Position numbers and translations under genes: made by a program. A model generated the notes under the pieces. It worked only from the letters and a program-made list of their open reading frames with translations, was not told where the DNA came from and made no database searches. Source: Homalodisca vitripennis (taxonomy: Eukaryota; Arthropoda; Insecta; Hemiptera; Cicadellidae). From it: a stretch of DNA of 64,000 nucleotides. Location of the stretch: the NCBI RefSeq assembly GCF_021130785.1, contig NC_060215.1, positions 120,980,501-121,044,500 of the forward strand, in the 5' to 3' direction. Of this stretch, positions 12,122-23,142 are shown piece after piece. The first letter of the stretch is position 1. Each line of letters opens with the position of its first letter.

Positions 12122-12154
<33 letters not shown>
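12122..12154. repeat. (AT)n microsatellite
   Basis: Alternating AT run. Confidence 0.95.
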
Positions 12155-12156
<2 letters not shown>

Positions 12157-12502
12157 GATATTAAGATTTGTTTTTTCTTATAATTTTTTTTTTTTATTAT
12201 CAATATCCTTCTGAAATAACTTCACCTGACATAAAGTAATAACAGCTTATTATTGGTTTTTAGGATTATATCACAAAGATATACTAAATAATAAAATATT
12301 GTTATACCAAACTTGTCGTGATGTATAGTTTACTCGGTATGACATGTATAATTAAAACTATTATCGTACTTACAAAATTTAAAGTAGACGATAAGAAAAG
12401 TTTCAATTATATTTATTGAATAGATTTTCACTAATATAAATAGACTTGTTAACATCAGTTCACGATTTATTACCATCGATAATCATGGTGACTTGCGTAT
12501 AG

Positions 12503-12535
12503 TATATAAATCACTATTTGAGTATTATGCTCAGC
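12503..12535 (+). promoter_or_regulatory. possible core promoter (TATA + initiator)
   Basis: TATATAAA at 12503-12510 is followed by a TCAG initiator-like sequence at 12531-12534. The start A falls 30 bp after the first T of the TATA box, the canonical spacing. No downstream coding sequence is recognised. In AT-rich DNA such pairs arise by chance, so confidence is low. Confidence 0.2.
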
Positions 12536-15500
12536 TTGTATCGTTGCTATATTACGAAAAAGTGACCATAATTCCAAATAAATGTAAATAATTTTAAATA
12601 TTATATTGTGTAGAATTATGTTGATATTCAAAAAGTATAGTTTTGCCTTACATATATAGACTAGGTATCTTTTTCAAACACTTGTCAAATGTATATCTTG
12701 TAAAATTATCCTTAAACATAGTTTAATTAATTTGAATATTATTTTGTGGGGAGAGTTAAGACTGCAGAAATCTATTTTTATTTTCAAACCGTAAAATATA
12801 TTACAATTTTCAGATCACAGTACGTGTTGTAGTAATAATTTCCACGTATAAAGTAACAAGAGATTGGCTGTACTATATTTGGAGTCATATCGTTAAAACT
12901 GAAGAACGATAAACCTGCATTAATGTACTGCAGGTATTGGTCCAGTGGAAATCAACTCGCAGACAAAGGAACATTAAACTAGTTATCGCTCAGGTGACCT
13001 CACGTATCAGAGCCTACGTGAGCAAAACACTGTTTTGTCACGTCCTAATATGCACTCTGATTAACCTACAGTTATACCGTTCCATATCCGTAGCTCTGTT
13101 TGATTGTTCAGTATTTCTTAAACATTGAACGCAATCCTTATCACCTCAACTCTCATACTGACACTATTATTCATCTCGCTGATATTATTATTATTGACTC
13201 CAAGGACGAGAAATATAATAAAATACCTCTTTTTATCTTTTCTTATTTTCGTGAATTAAAGTTCTCTAATATTATTAAATTTATAACCTATTACATTTTT
13301 TTCCACCTTTAGACCTTCTGATTCCACAGGTTAATATTTGGTGTTTTAGTATGTATTTGCGGTGATGACTTGACGTTTAAAGTTATAATTTGTGTAGCAA
13401 TATTGAAAAGAATATTAGTACATTCAGTAAATAGATGTTGTTTCTATAAGCAATTTTAAATTTTATTTCCTGCACTTAAGAAGTTCAGTGTTTATTACTA
13501 ATGATAACGATGCGCACGACCAACCTCTTATCAACTGATCTCTCTGTGGAGGCTCTCATGATCTAACCTCATTTTATCCTGATGTGGGTATCAATTGTGT
13601 ACTAATAAAGATTATTTACGAAAGAGTTACTGGAGAAATTTTCAGTAGGCTACTTCTAAAAGATATATCTAATTTCGTTTTTACTATATTTTGGCTAAAC
13701 GATGACAGTGATCTTCAAACCATAATAAAACAGCATATAACTTACACAAATGTTATAGCCTAAACGAGTGTGACTCGGTTAGTGTAATTGTTGGTTATTC
13801 AGACTCCACGTTAGCGGTGTCTGGCTGGAAATGACCGATCTCTGGGCCGACCATGTGAGACTTTAGTGAAAATAATATATACCACGACTTTGTACTCGTT
13901 TTGTACTAATTTTTAGAACAGTATAGAATTAATACCTGACAATATGAAACATTTCTGACAAAAATGTAATGGCCGGGAAATTTTTGAATTGTTTGGAAAG
14001 ATTATGCTAATCTCTAGAGAGTCCGTACAAATTGAGTTAATTTAATTGAATAATTCGTTGAAATGAAGATTTTATGAAGAAAACATATGAAAAGTCTGCC
14101 AAAATATTTGTAAGTCGATGAAATAATACAAATATTCGTGACACATAACTCAAAGTGAACTAACAATAAAGAACTTTTGACTCTTTTAGCTAAATTGTAT
14201 CAAAGGGGCTGAACCATTTGTTTCTATTTAAATTTTATACAATATTTAAACCATTTAATACACTGGGAACTATTTATACACAATAAATTTATTAAAAAAA
14301 CTGTTATGAAATTCACAAAGCAGCAACTGTTTGCTCATAATGAAATCAATTTATTGTATTCTTTACTTAATGGCCTTTAGAGAACTTCCGGTGTAAAACT
14401 TCATTTGACGATGATAATTTTTATACAACTACTAAATTTATGTACGCTGTTTCATATATTTTGTCTTATAAAAGACTCATTTATAGGATATTTATTAATG
14501 TTCTCTTAAAATCTGAGGGCCGAGGGACTATACTCGAACAACGTTGAGTAACATCTGAAGGAGGTAAAGAACTTCACTTTAAATAATTGGAAAGGGGTTA
14601 ATGAAATCGTGTTGTTGTCATATTGTCTGTCAACACTACTTTTATTTTGTTTGTTATAAAAATTGATTGTTTACAGAAATGCACCCAACACTCTACCTAA
14701 AACCTAAACGTACGATTTAACAAAAATGGCATAACTTAGTTAATATAGAACAATTTAATATATTACACAGTTATTTAACAATTATGAATCACCTATTAAT
14801 AAAATTATTTTCAGTTTTAGTAAAATCTTCTTCCATTATATAGTTCATTTATCCTTTTTTCATACTGTAATTTAAACATAATCTTCTTTTTCGTGAATTG
14901 TATACGAAAACTGTGTGTTATTGCAAAATTCTTACCCATTTCATGTATAAGGAAAATGACCTGTGTTACAATTAGTGCTACTCACATGCAAATATGATAG
15001 AGTTTCAATTCCCTTTAATTGTTATGATTTATAATGAATATATTTGATGAGTGAATATCATTTTTTTTCCAAGTCGTATCTAAAAACTACTTAACCATTT
15101 TGATAACATTTGTTGCAAAGCAACATTGGATAAAGCTAGCCAATACGTAGCTCTTTCGACTTAACTTATACACAAGGGTGACTCCTATATTAAGATATAT
15201 ATTAAATAGAAAATAATTGATTTTATTGGGAAAAAATAAGAAACTTAAAAAACAATCAATTTTACCTAAAATAAAAAAAAACTATAAAATGTTAATAATC
15301 CTCTCCAACTTATCATTAATCTCCCACACTTGTAAACCATTCGAGATTATTGGATGAAATGCTTTATTAAGATCAGTTAAAAACTAAAAATCATTTTAAT
15401 CGCAACTGTTGGTAAATTATGATTAAACAAAATATAGAAAATAACAAACTGTTCATTAAATATTAAAAATAATTTTTGGAGTTCTTCAATGTCATTTTTA

Positions 15501-16250
15501 ATCGCAACTACACTACAGATTTCTCAGAAACAAAAACAATGTAAAAGATTGAACTGAACTAGTCGCAGCATTTATAAACTCGTATTGATCATTATATCAT
15601 TCTTTGGACCATTTATCAAACTTTTCCCCAGAATAATAACATAAATTGGTCGATTGTCAATATAAATATCACACACAAGTGTCAAACACGTAATGGTTTA
15701 TAGAAGATATTCCCTCTATTTTAAAAGTATTGACATATTCAAACATGTTTTTGGGTACTATTAATTTATAAAATGTATTTCATTATAATTTGAATGTATA
15801 TTATATCCCTGCTATATAAATCTGAGCTATATATTTCCACACTATATATGTTCACAAATTTATTTTAAAGTCGATAAAAATATTAGAATTTAATTAACAG
15901 ACAAACCATTGAGTTAATACAATGAATCCTATTTTTATAAATTAATAATCACAATTAAAACAATTATTGTATAGAAGTATTTATCCGCTTAGATTGCTAT
16001 AAAGTTTGCATAATAAAATTCTCAAGCATCGTAGGAAATGTCGATCCTACAAAGTAACTTCGTCACACGTGTTGATAAGTTACTGGAATATCTCATATGA
16101 TTAACATTCACATCGAACTCTGTTTAGTAATTTTTTATTCTGAGTTTTGATATAAAAAACAGCCATAATTTTATGTGATTGTCAACATGGTTACCTATAA
16201 CACCACACAATGGTAACTAGAACTACCTTTTCACAGAAATACCAATTAGC
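12536..16250. other. long AT-rich stretch, nothing recognised
   Basis: I found no coding, RNA or mobile-element signal. Short frames at 12937-13312 lack motifs. Confidence 0.4.
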
Positions 16251-16264
16251 TTGAGTTTACCATT

Positions 16265-16330
16265 GTCAATGGCAATGGGGTATAAAAGGTGGAGTTTCAC
16301 CCCAAATGTAAGCTCTGTAGGTTATCTGGT
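16265..16330 (+). promoter_or_regulatory. possible TATA promoter
   Basis: TATAAAAGG at 16281-16289 is a strong TATA match in a locally GC-richer patch. Just upstream, the near-palindrome CCATTG.CAATGG (16259-16271) gives CCAAT-box-like elements in both orientations. No initiator is obvious 25-35 bp downstream. The open frame across it (16251-16670) is 139 residues and unrecognised. Confidence 0.25.
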
Positions 16331-16740
16331 TCTACAGTGGCCGTGTATACAGCCAGGCAGAAATCGGATTTCCTCGTCAGAAAGTGGCAGGAGAGGCTTC
16401 ACTAAACGCTCAGCCCTTGGAGTACGAGAGAAAAAGTATATTTTCTTTGTACAATTCTTTACTAATATCTCATTTGTTCCTTCTGTTCTATTTCAGCACA
16501 ATGATCAACACATATCATTATCGTTGAGCCAACTTTTAACTCTTTTTAACAATGCATTACTAGTTTGTATTCGTTTACAAGTATCAACGTCAATTCATGT
16601 TACAACCTCATTACTTTTTTTGTTTTTCGAGCATAATTTCCTTTCTTCATTGTCCATTAATTATTGTTAATTAATTATCTATAAGAAACACTGAAAGAAT
16701 GCAAAGTATTTATTTGTAAATATACATCATTCCTATATTA
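16331..16740. other. unassigned sequence
   Basis: The first ~110 bp are GC-balanced and could be a transcribed leader of the candidate promoter upstream; the rest is AT-rich. No protein motif is recognised. Confidence 0.3.
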
Positions 16741-16804
16741 ATCAGTAAGCTGTCCAGTGTCTTGTAGTTCGTGCGGTAAGCCAAGGACTGCGACCTTGAC
16801 CGAC

Positions 16805-16867
16805 ATGGCGTCACCTGTTGCCTCCCCACCCCCTCCACAGAGCAGCCACCTAGCTGTCATACAGTGA
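16805..16867 (+). CDS. very short ORF in GC-rich patch (possible leader or first exon)
   Basis: ATG in good context (CCGACATGG) opens a 20-codon frame rich in Pro, Ser and Ala, ended by TGA. The surrounding 100 bp is clearly more GC-rich than its flanks, like a first exon or CpG patch. No splice donor is clear. This is listed only as a hint. Confidence 0.15.
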   Translation: MASPVASPPPPQSSHLAVIQ

Positions 16868-17402
16868 TATGTTATGTTGCTTTCTATTATTGAGTTGTCA
16901 ATTAATACTTAATTTGAGTTGCTTATTTTTGTAAGTACATGATCAATGCAGCTCTCAGACTGTTCTGTTATTCAAGTTGTAGAATTAATTAGTGGCTGAA
17001 ATACATTGCTAGCATTAAAACACAAAATACAGAAAACTTTAAAAATAACGACCTTTTAGTGTTTAATGTCAGTTAAAAAACATGATGCGATGTATTCACA
17101 TACATCTTAGCACTACTAGAAAATTAAACTTAAACACTAGATAAAGATATTACGATATATAGTACCGAATAAGACAGTAGTTACAATGATTGAGACTCGC
17201 CGTACAGATGGCGTCCACCGTACAAACAATACCATGAGGGTGTAACAAAAACAAACTGGAATTCCAGCAGTCAATTATATTACTACATTGCGCCAACAAC
17301 AAACATGAAGTTCACGCTTTCTTATATGCTAATGTTTCCATTGGTTCTATAACGAATCACGTCGATGTCTATATTTCACTCTATAAAAATACAGGAGTGA
17401 CC
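16868..17402. other. flank of the LTR element, nothing recognised
   Basis: AT-rich sequence up to the target-site duplication. Confidence 0.4.
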
Positions 17403-17406
17403 TCAT
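17403..17406. repeat. target-site duplication TCAT (left)
   Basis: TCAT directly precedes the TGTAACG end of the left LTR. The same TCAT directly follows the TTACA end of the right LTR at 28264-28267. A 4-bp duplication fits Ty3/gypsy integrases. Confidence 0.8.
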
Positions 17407-20231
17407 TGTAACGTTAGTTTTTAGTAGGGTGCAAAACTTCAACCGTTTTGTAGCCTACGCGGATAGTTGCAGTTAGCTGGGTATTTCCCAGGGGTCTGGA
17501 GAGTTGCGTATTTCGGATATAAAGTGTTGACTCAGAAAGCAAGTAGATCTCAAAAAGATCTGTTAAAGTGGTTAGAGCCACAAGCTCATCATCGCCAACA
17601 CTTTAAGGGGCAAAGAACCGACTTGATTTTAAAATTACGTATACGGAAACAGAAACATGGTATACAAGTAACCAACCCACGCTCAATTGGTATTCCGTCA
17701 CTGCGGGACAACCTAAGCTTACCCCACGAGAAATTCAGTACAATCGGGTTATAAATCGCTAAATAAAATGATCGTAATAAGATGTGCAATCATTTAAGGG
17801 CTATGTCTATATATTTATCTTAATAGCGACCGCTCGTATATCCCGCTTATGACAGGCAGATCGGAAATTTAGGGAAACCTAAATTTATTTCAGACAAGAC
17901 CGATTTTCACAGCAGTCCGAGAGCCTAATAATAAACGAAAATTTTTATTTAATCGAAAAAACAGTTTAATTTAATCGCGTTTAAATCGTTACGACCCGCT
18001 TGTGACATGCAGATCGGAAATTTAGGGAAACCTAGATTTATTTTAGACAGGACCGATTTTCACAGCAGTCCGAGAGCCTAATAATAAACGAAAACTTTAT
18101 TTTTAATCGAAAAACAATTTAATTTAATCGCGTTTAATCGTTATGACCCGCTTGTGACAGCAGATCGGAAATTTAGGGAAACCTAGATTTATTCTAGACA
18201 GGGACCGATTTTCACAGCAGTCCGAGAGCCTAATAATAAACGAAAGTTTTATTTAATCGAAAACAATTTAATTTAATCGCGTTTAATCGTTATGACCCGC
18301 TTGTGACAGCAGATCAGAAAATTTAGGGAAAACCTAAATTAATTGTAGACAGGACCGATTTTCACAGCAGTCCGAGAGCCTAATAATAAACGAAAGTTTT
18401 ATTTAATCGAAAAGCAATTTAATTTAATCGCGTTTAATCGTTATGACCCGCTTGTGACAGCAGATCGGAAAATTTAGGGAAACCTAAATTTATTTTAGAC
18501 AGGACCGATTTTCACAGCAGTCCGAGAGCCTAATAATAAACGAAAGTTTTATTTAATCGAAAACAATTTAATTTAATCGCGCGTTTAATCGTTATGACCC
18601 GCTTGTGACAGCAGATCAGAAATTTAGGGAAACCTAAATTAATTTTAGACAGGGACCGATTTTCACAGCAGTCCGAGAGCCTAATAATAAACGAAAACTT
18701 TATTTAATCGAAAAACAATTTAATTTAATCGCGTTTAATCGTTATGACCCGCTTGTGACAGCAGATCGGAAATTTAGGGAAACCTAAAATTAATTTTTAG
18801 ACAGGACCGATTTTCACAGCAGTCCGAGAGCCTAATAATAAACGAAAACTTTATTTAATCGAAAAAAACAATTTAATTTAATCGCGTTTAATCGTTATGA
18901 CCCGCTTGTGACAGCAGATCGGAAATTTAGGGAAACCTAGATTTATTTTAGACAGGACCGATTTTTCACAGCAGTCCGAGAGCCTAATAATAAACGAAAG
19001 TTTTATTTAATCGAAAACAATTTAATTTAATCGCGTTTAAATCGTTATGACCCGCTTGTGACAGCAGATCAGAAATTTAGGGAAACCTAAATTAATTGTA
19101 GACAGGACCGATTTTCACAGCAGTCCGAGAGCCTAATAATAAACGAAAACTTTATTTAATCGAAAAAACAATTTAATTTAATCGCGTTTAATCGTTATGA
19201 CCCGCTTGTGACAGCAGATCGGAAATTTAGGGAAACCTAAATTTATTTTAGACAGGACCGATTTTCACAGCAGTCCGAGAGCCTAATAATAAACGAAAGT
19301 TTTATTTAATCGAAAGCAATTTAATTTAATCGCGTTTAATCGTTATGACCCGCTTGTGACAGCAGATCGGAAATTTAGGGAAACCTAAATTTATTTTAGA
19401 CAGGGACCGATTTTCACAGCAGTCCGAGAGCCTAATAATAAACGAAAGTTTTATTTAATCGAAAAGCAATTTAATTTAATCGCGTTTAATCGTTATGACC
19501 CGCTTGTGACAGCAGATCGGAAATTTAGGGAAACCTAAATTTATTTTAGACAGGACCGATTTTTCACAGCAGTCCGAGAGCCTAATAATAAACGAAAGTT
19601 TTATTTAATCGAAACAATTTAATTTAATCGCGTTTAATCGTTACGAAATGTTACTAATGGTGAAGATAACTAAATATTACTACAATATATTTAATTCTAT
19701 ATGCGTACAAATTCAATGAAAAATATGCATGAAAATTCTTGCACATGCAGAGTGAAAAAACGTGCAAAAGAAAAATTTACGTTTAAATATTGCAAGCCAA
19801 AGCTAAGCAAAACAAACAGAAATTTTACTACAAACTATTGCACCATGAATAATGAAATAACTAATCGAACTCGGAATAATAGTTACCTGTCAAATGAAAT
19901 TGAAGTTGTCTGAAAATGTCCTCTGCTCGCTGTACTGTCCTTCACCTCGATAATCACGCTTCTCCGTATCGAACCCCTCTCGCCGGCCCTCGCCAGTCCC
20001 TTTATCAGTCGACTACCGCGCTCTAGGTGGCGGCAGCTACAATCTTTAACAGCGCCCCCCGCGGATTCTACGGCAATCTCGTCCGCGACGGTAGCGCGCC
20101 GTGCGAGTTTTACTACAGCCAGGACATTAAAACTATCTTCTCGCTTCCACTTGATACAATTTAATGTAAAACAATATAGTATTTCACTGTTCTGACCAAA
20201 AAAAAACACTTCAAAAATTTGGGACCTTACC
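17407..20231 (-). repeat. 3' LTR (expanded copy)
   Basis: About 2.8 kb against 1.17 kb for the other LTR. Its low-coordinate edge TGTAACGTTAG and the first 400 bp match the 27098 copy. The part from 19640 to 20231 matches 27670-28263. The extra 1.66 kb is entirely the 150-bp tandem array. At the element-internal edge the sequence reads TTACC where the other LTR has TTACA, so one terminal base has changed or the boundary is offset by a base. Confidence 0.95.
17838..19645 (-). repeat. 12-copy tandem array of a ~150-bp unit inside the 3' LTR
   Basis: Each unit contains CCGCTTGTGACAGCAG, then the hairpin AATTTAGG-GAAA-CCTAAATT, GACAGGACCGATTTTCACAG, CAGTCCGAGAGCC, TAATAATAAACGAAA and AATTTAATTTAATCGCG. 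I count 12 occurrences of the CAGTCCGAGAGCC block. The first unit begins with the variant CCGCTTATGACA, which is also the form of the single unit in the other LTR (27531-27674). Units differ by homopolymer lengths and a few substitutions in the hairpin arm. Confidence 0.95.
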
Positions 20232-20245
20232 ACCCCCCACTTAGT
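20231..20245 (-). promoter_or_regulatory. polypurine tract (plus-strand primer)
   Basis: On the minus strand the sequence just before the 3' LTR reads AAGTGGGGGGTGG. This is a purine-rich tract in the position where LTR elements prime plus-strand DNA synthesis. Confidence 0.7.
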
Positions 20246-20497
20246 TCGGTCAAAAAAAAAGAAACGGAAAAAAAAAAGAACTCTGTTTTACTCAAAATGA
20301 ACTTTCTTTTTTACTTTAATAACATAAATAAAACTTCTAAACTAAAATAAGTATTCCTTCAGCTCCAAATTTAAACTTATTTCCTATAGTATGTTTTGTC
20401 AACCTTGACAAATAACAAAAACACAAGGTAACTAAAAAATTTATCTTGCTTCTTCACAATCAGAAAAACTTTATACGGATGCCTTCATCGCATCCTT

Positions 20498-21804
20498 TTA
20501 ATGTAGGTACTTTACGTTTACCCTCTTGAACTTCCCATCTTCGGAATATATTCTTATTCTCTTCGGGTGTCTCTTTTTCCTTTTACATTTTCCGGTCGCC
20601 TTTGTATTGCGTGTTTCACCGTCGTATTCTCCTCGCGGTGTTCCACTCTGTTTCAGGGACGAAGTCTCGGCTTCCATTTCAATACTCTCCCTCGGTTCGA
20701 TATCTTTCACCGTATCGTCTCCTCGTTCTTCGCACAGTCTTTCATCAATCACTTCCCAAGAGTCCGAAGCCGCGATTGATAGACATGGAGAAACCGGCCT
20801 ATCGGACTCGACTTTCATTTCTCTTTCATGGTCATCCGTCCGTTGGTTCCCTGGCTCCACGTCTAGGTCCCTTACTGCCTCGTCGATAAGGGCAATGAGG
20901 TCATCCGTTGCTGCGGAATCTTCCTCCACGTCGACCTCCATCGGGGCCGGGTGAGACGGTCCAGGTCGATAAAGAGGGCCGAACAGATCCAACGTGCCGC
21001 CATGGATGGATATCCGAGTTCGGCCGCTCGAAGCAGATCCTCCAGTACTGGATCATTTACTGACCCACTCGCTTCTCCCTGGAGTGAGGTCGCTGTTTCT
21101 TTTGGGGAGAGGCTAGTTTGTCCTCGAACCGTAGGAAACATATCCGCTATATCGCCCGGCTCGGTGTAACGAAAGTCCTCGACGCCAACACGCCCCGCTC
21201 GGAGAACCGAAGCGATGTTCTTCCGGATCGATTTTCCACTCGCTTTTTTTCCTTCTAATCGTGCCTTCCTTGACAGCACCTCCGCATACATACACACGAA
21301 GGCGCCCGCAATCGTACGAGTTCTCTTGTCGAGGGATATTCTTGGGTGCGTCTACCGTTTTCCCATGCCTCTACCTTCCGGTTCCTTCTCGTGGCCTCGT
21401 ATGTCAGGAAATCTCGCACTGTCCCTCTCTCCGCTTCGTTATTCCATCCGCAAGAGTCGTACGCGGTGATTGTATTTTCTTCGACCATCACCACGATTAA
21501 GATCCAGTGTCCCCTGCTACCACGGTCTGGGAGGTGTACGGGAACGAATAACATATCGTTTTGAAAGATATCTTCTTTCTTAAACCGGTTATTGACCGCC
21601 TGGTATCTTTTCTCCTTCCAGTCCTTGAAGAAGAACGTATCGAACATATAGATCGATGGAAGACACACTTTGTGGTACCAATTCCGTCTCTCTATAATTC
21701 GCAAGTAGGCCTCGATGACGGACGTCGTTCATCAATGTGTCTTTCGCCGCTAAAACATCGATTTCGGTTTGGTTAACCGTGATTAGTTTTCTCAGACCCT
21801 TCAT
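20498..21804 (-). CDS. third ORF: Ulp1/SENP-like (C48) cysteine protease with acidic region and basic tail
   Basis: The reading frame starts at ATG 21804-21802 and runs through three frame segments (21804-21589, 21704-21255, then 21297-20872 and 20992-20498). The middle segment has the Ulp1 fold signature: a FDTFFF block, then KEDIF..D...VPVHL, GHW (catalytic His near 21508) and YDS (catalytic Asp near 21457). In the adjacent frame come Gln and then DCG (catalytic Cys near 21309), followed by a VCMYAE-type strand. The spacings His-Asp 17, Asp-Cys about 49 and Gln-Cys 6 are those of yeast Ulp1 (H514, D531, Q574, C580). The C-terminal third is Glu/Asp-rich, then ends in a Lys/Arg-rich tail. It sits where some relatives carry env, but there is no signal peptide or membrane segment. 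A role in removing SUMO or ubiquitin-like modifiers, or in polyprotein processing, is inference. Confidence 0.75.
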
Positions 21805-21823
21805 TCTTAACCACAGGTATTAC

Positions 21824-21850
21824 CTGAAAGCCACACAAAACAAGCATCAT
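21824..21850 (-). promoter_or_regulatory. candidate 3' splice site upstream of the third ORF
   Basis: On the minus strand a T-rich run ends in GTGTGGCTTTCAG at 21824, 20 bp before the ATG of the third ORF. Such an acceptor could produce a spliced subgenomic mRNA, as known for env of gypsy-type elements. The donor is not identified. Confidence 0.35.
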
Positions 21851-21949
21851 GCAAAGCAGTTTACTAACCAGCTTAGCCAGTACTTCACCACCAGTAGCAT
21901 CAACGAATGAACGTTTTTAAGTCTTTTACGTGGGCATTACTATTTTTAA

Positions 21950-23142
21950 CCGTGACCTCATCGGGTTATACGGTATATGTTATAATCCTACTTTAGAATC
22001 GATTTTAAAGGGTCCTATGTACTTTGGAGCTAATTTTGCGGCAAATGCGTTAGCGGCTGAAGAAAGAGCGTGATTTCTTTTTAGGACTCTATCGCCCCAC
22101 GTTATACGTTACTTCTCGTCGTCTTAAATTATATACCCTTGCTTGATTGTTATAAGCTGCCCTTAGGTTCAGATGGCATCTCTCGTATAAACGTTGAAAT
22201 CGATCATACCTTTCCTTATGGATATCGGCTGTTGAGAGGGGGTCGTTTATTCATTCCCTTCTTCGAAAAAACCCGTATAGGGATTTCGGTGGCTTCAGCT
22301 CTCTGCCAAAGTTAAGCATAGCGGGAGTGAACTTTGTACTGCCATGTACCGCTGTATTCATCGCGTATCTGAACTCTGAAATGTTCACGTCCCACTCTCG
22401 ATGGTCATCCTTAACGTATTGGGCAATCATCGTTCCCAGCACGCGGTTATATCTCTCTACCGGGTTCGACTGAGGTGAAAATGGAGCAGTATAATTGACC
22501 CTCGATTCCCCAATCCTCAGCTAGTTCCTTAAAAATCTTCGACGTGAATTGTGTTCCGTTGTCTACTATAAGTACCTCAGGTGATCCGTACCTAAGTAAT
22601 ATCAATTCCTTAAATTGATTGCATACTTGGCGAGCGTTGGCAAGTCTTATGGGTGCTATTTCTACCCATTTGCTAAAACAGTCTTGGAAAACCACCGCAT
22701 AAGTGTTACCTCTTTTTGATCTAGGTAACGGCCCAATCAAATCCGCCGAAACTTGCGAACCAAGGCCCCTTTGGTCGTCTAAATTTCATTATTCCGGCGG
22801 GTTTCTTTTGTTCACTCTTGAATTTCTGGCACGTCTCACATGAAGCGACATAATTTCGGACTTCTTGCCGCCATCTCGGCCAGTAGTATCTTTCTGCAAT
22901 TCGTTTGGCTGTCTTTCGATAGCCGAAGTGCCCAGCCGTTTTCCTTATCATGAGTTTCCTCAAGTACTCGATTTTTCTCCTCCTCGGGAACACACATCTT
23001 CCAATCCAAACTCTTCTGACGCCCCTCTCCTGGGCCTCTGTAGGGAATATACCTGTATTAGTTTTCCTCCTCTTATGGTAAACCGAGGGAAACTACGGGG
23101 ATTTTTCTTAACTTTGTGTATTAGGTTATCATACCATGACAT
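21950..23142 (-). CDS. integrase region of pol
   Basis: In element order: an N-terminal segment (23142-22960); then the H2C2 zinc-binding domain (22993-22721), with GHFGYRKTAKRI and the CETC cysteine pair; then the rve catalytic core. The first Asp is in DLIGPLP near 22735, the second in VDNGTQF (about 22555), and the Glu is in the NPVER context near 22455, read one frame over. A C-terminal part with YIGPF occurs near 22015. It inserts the element DNA into the host genome. At least three frame shifts interrupt it. No chromodomain is evident. Confidence 0.85.

Noticed and set aside
17838..19645. CRISPR-like array (regular repeats).
   Set aside because: Units are contiguous, with no unique spacers, and lie inside an LTR of a eukaryotic retrotransposon.
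20526..21776. Plus-strand open frames across the third ORF of the LTR element (for example 20526-20954, 21261-21500).
   Set aside because: They are antisense shadows of the minus-strand Ulp1-like ORF and have no motifs.
20498..21804. Envelope glycoprotein in the third ORF.
   Set aside because: There is no signal peptide, no hydrophobic membrane segment and no Cys-rich ectodomain; the motifs fit a C48 protease instead.
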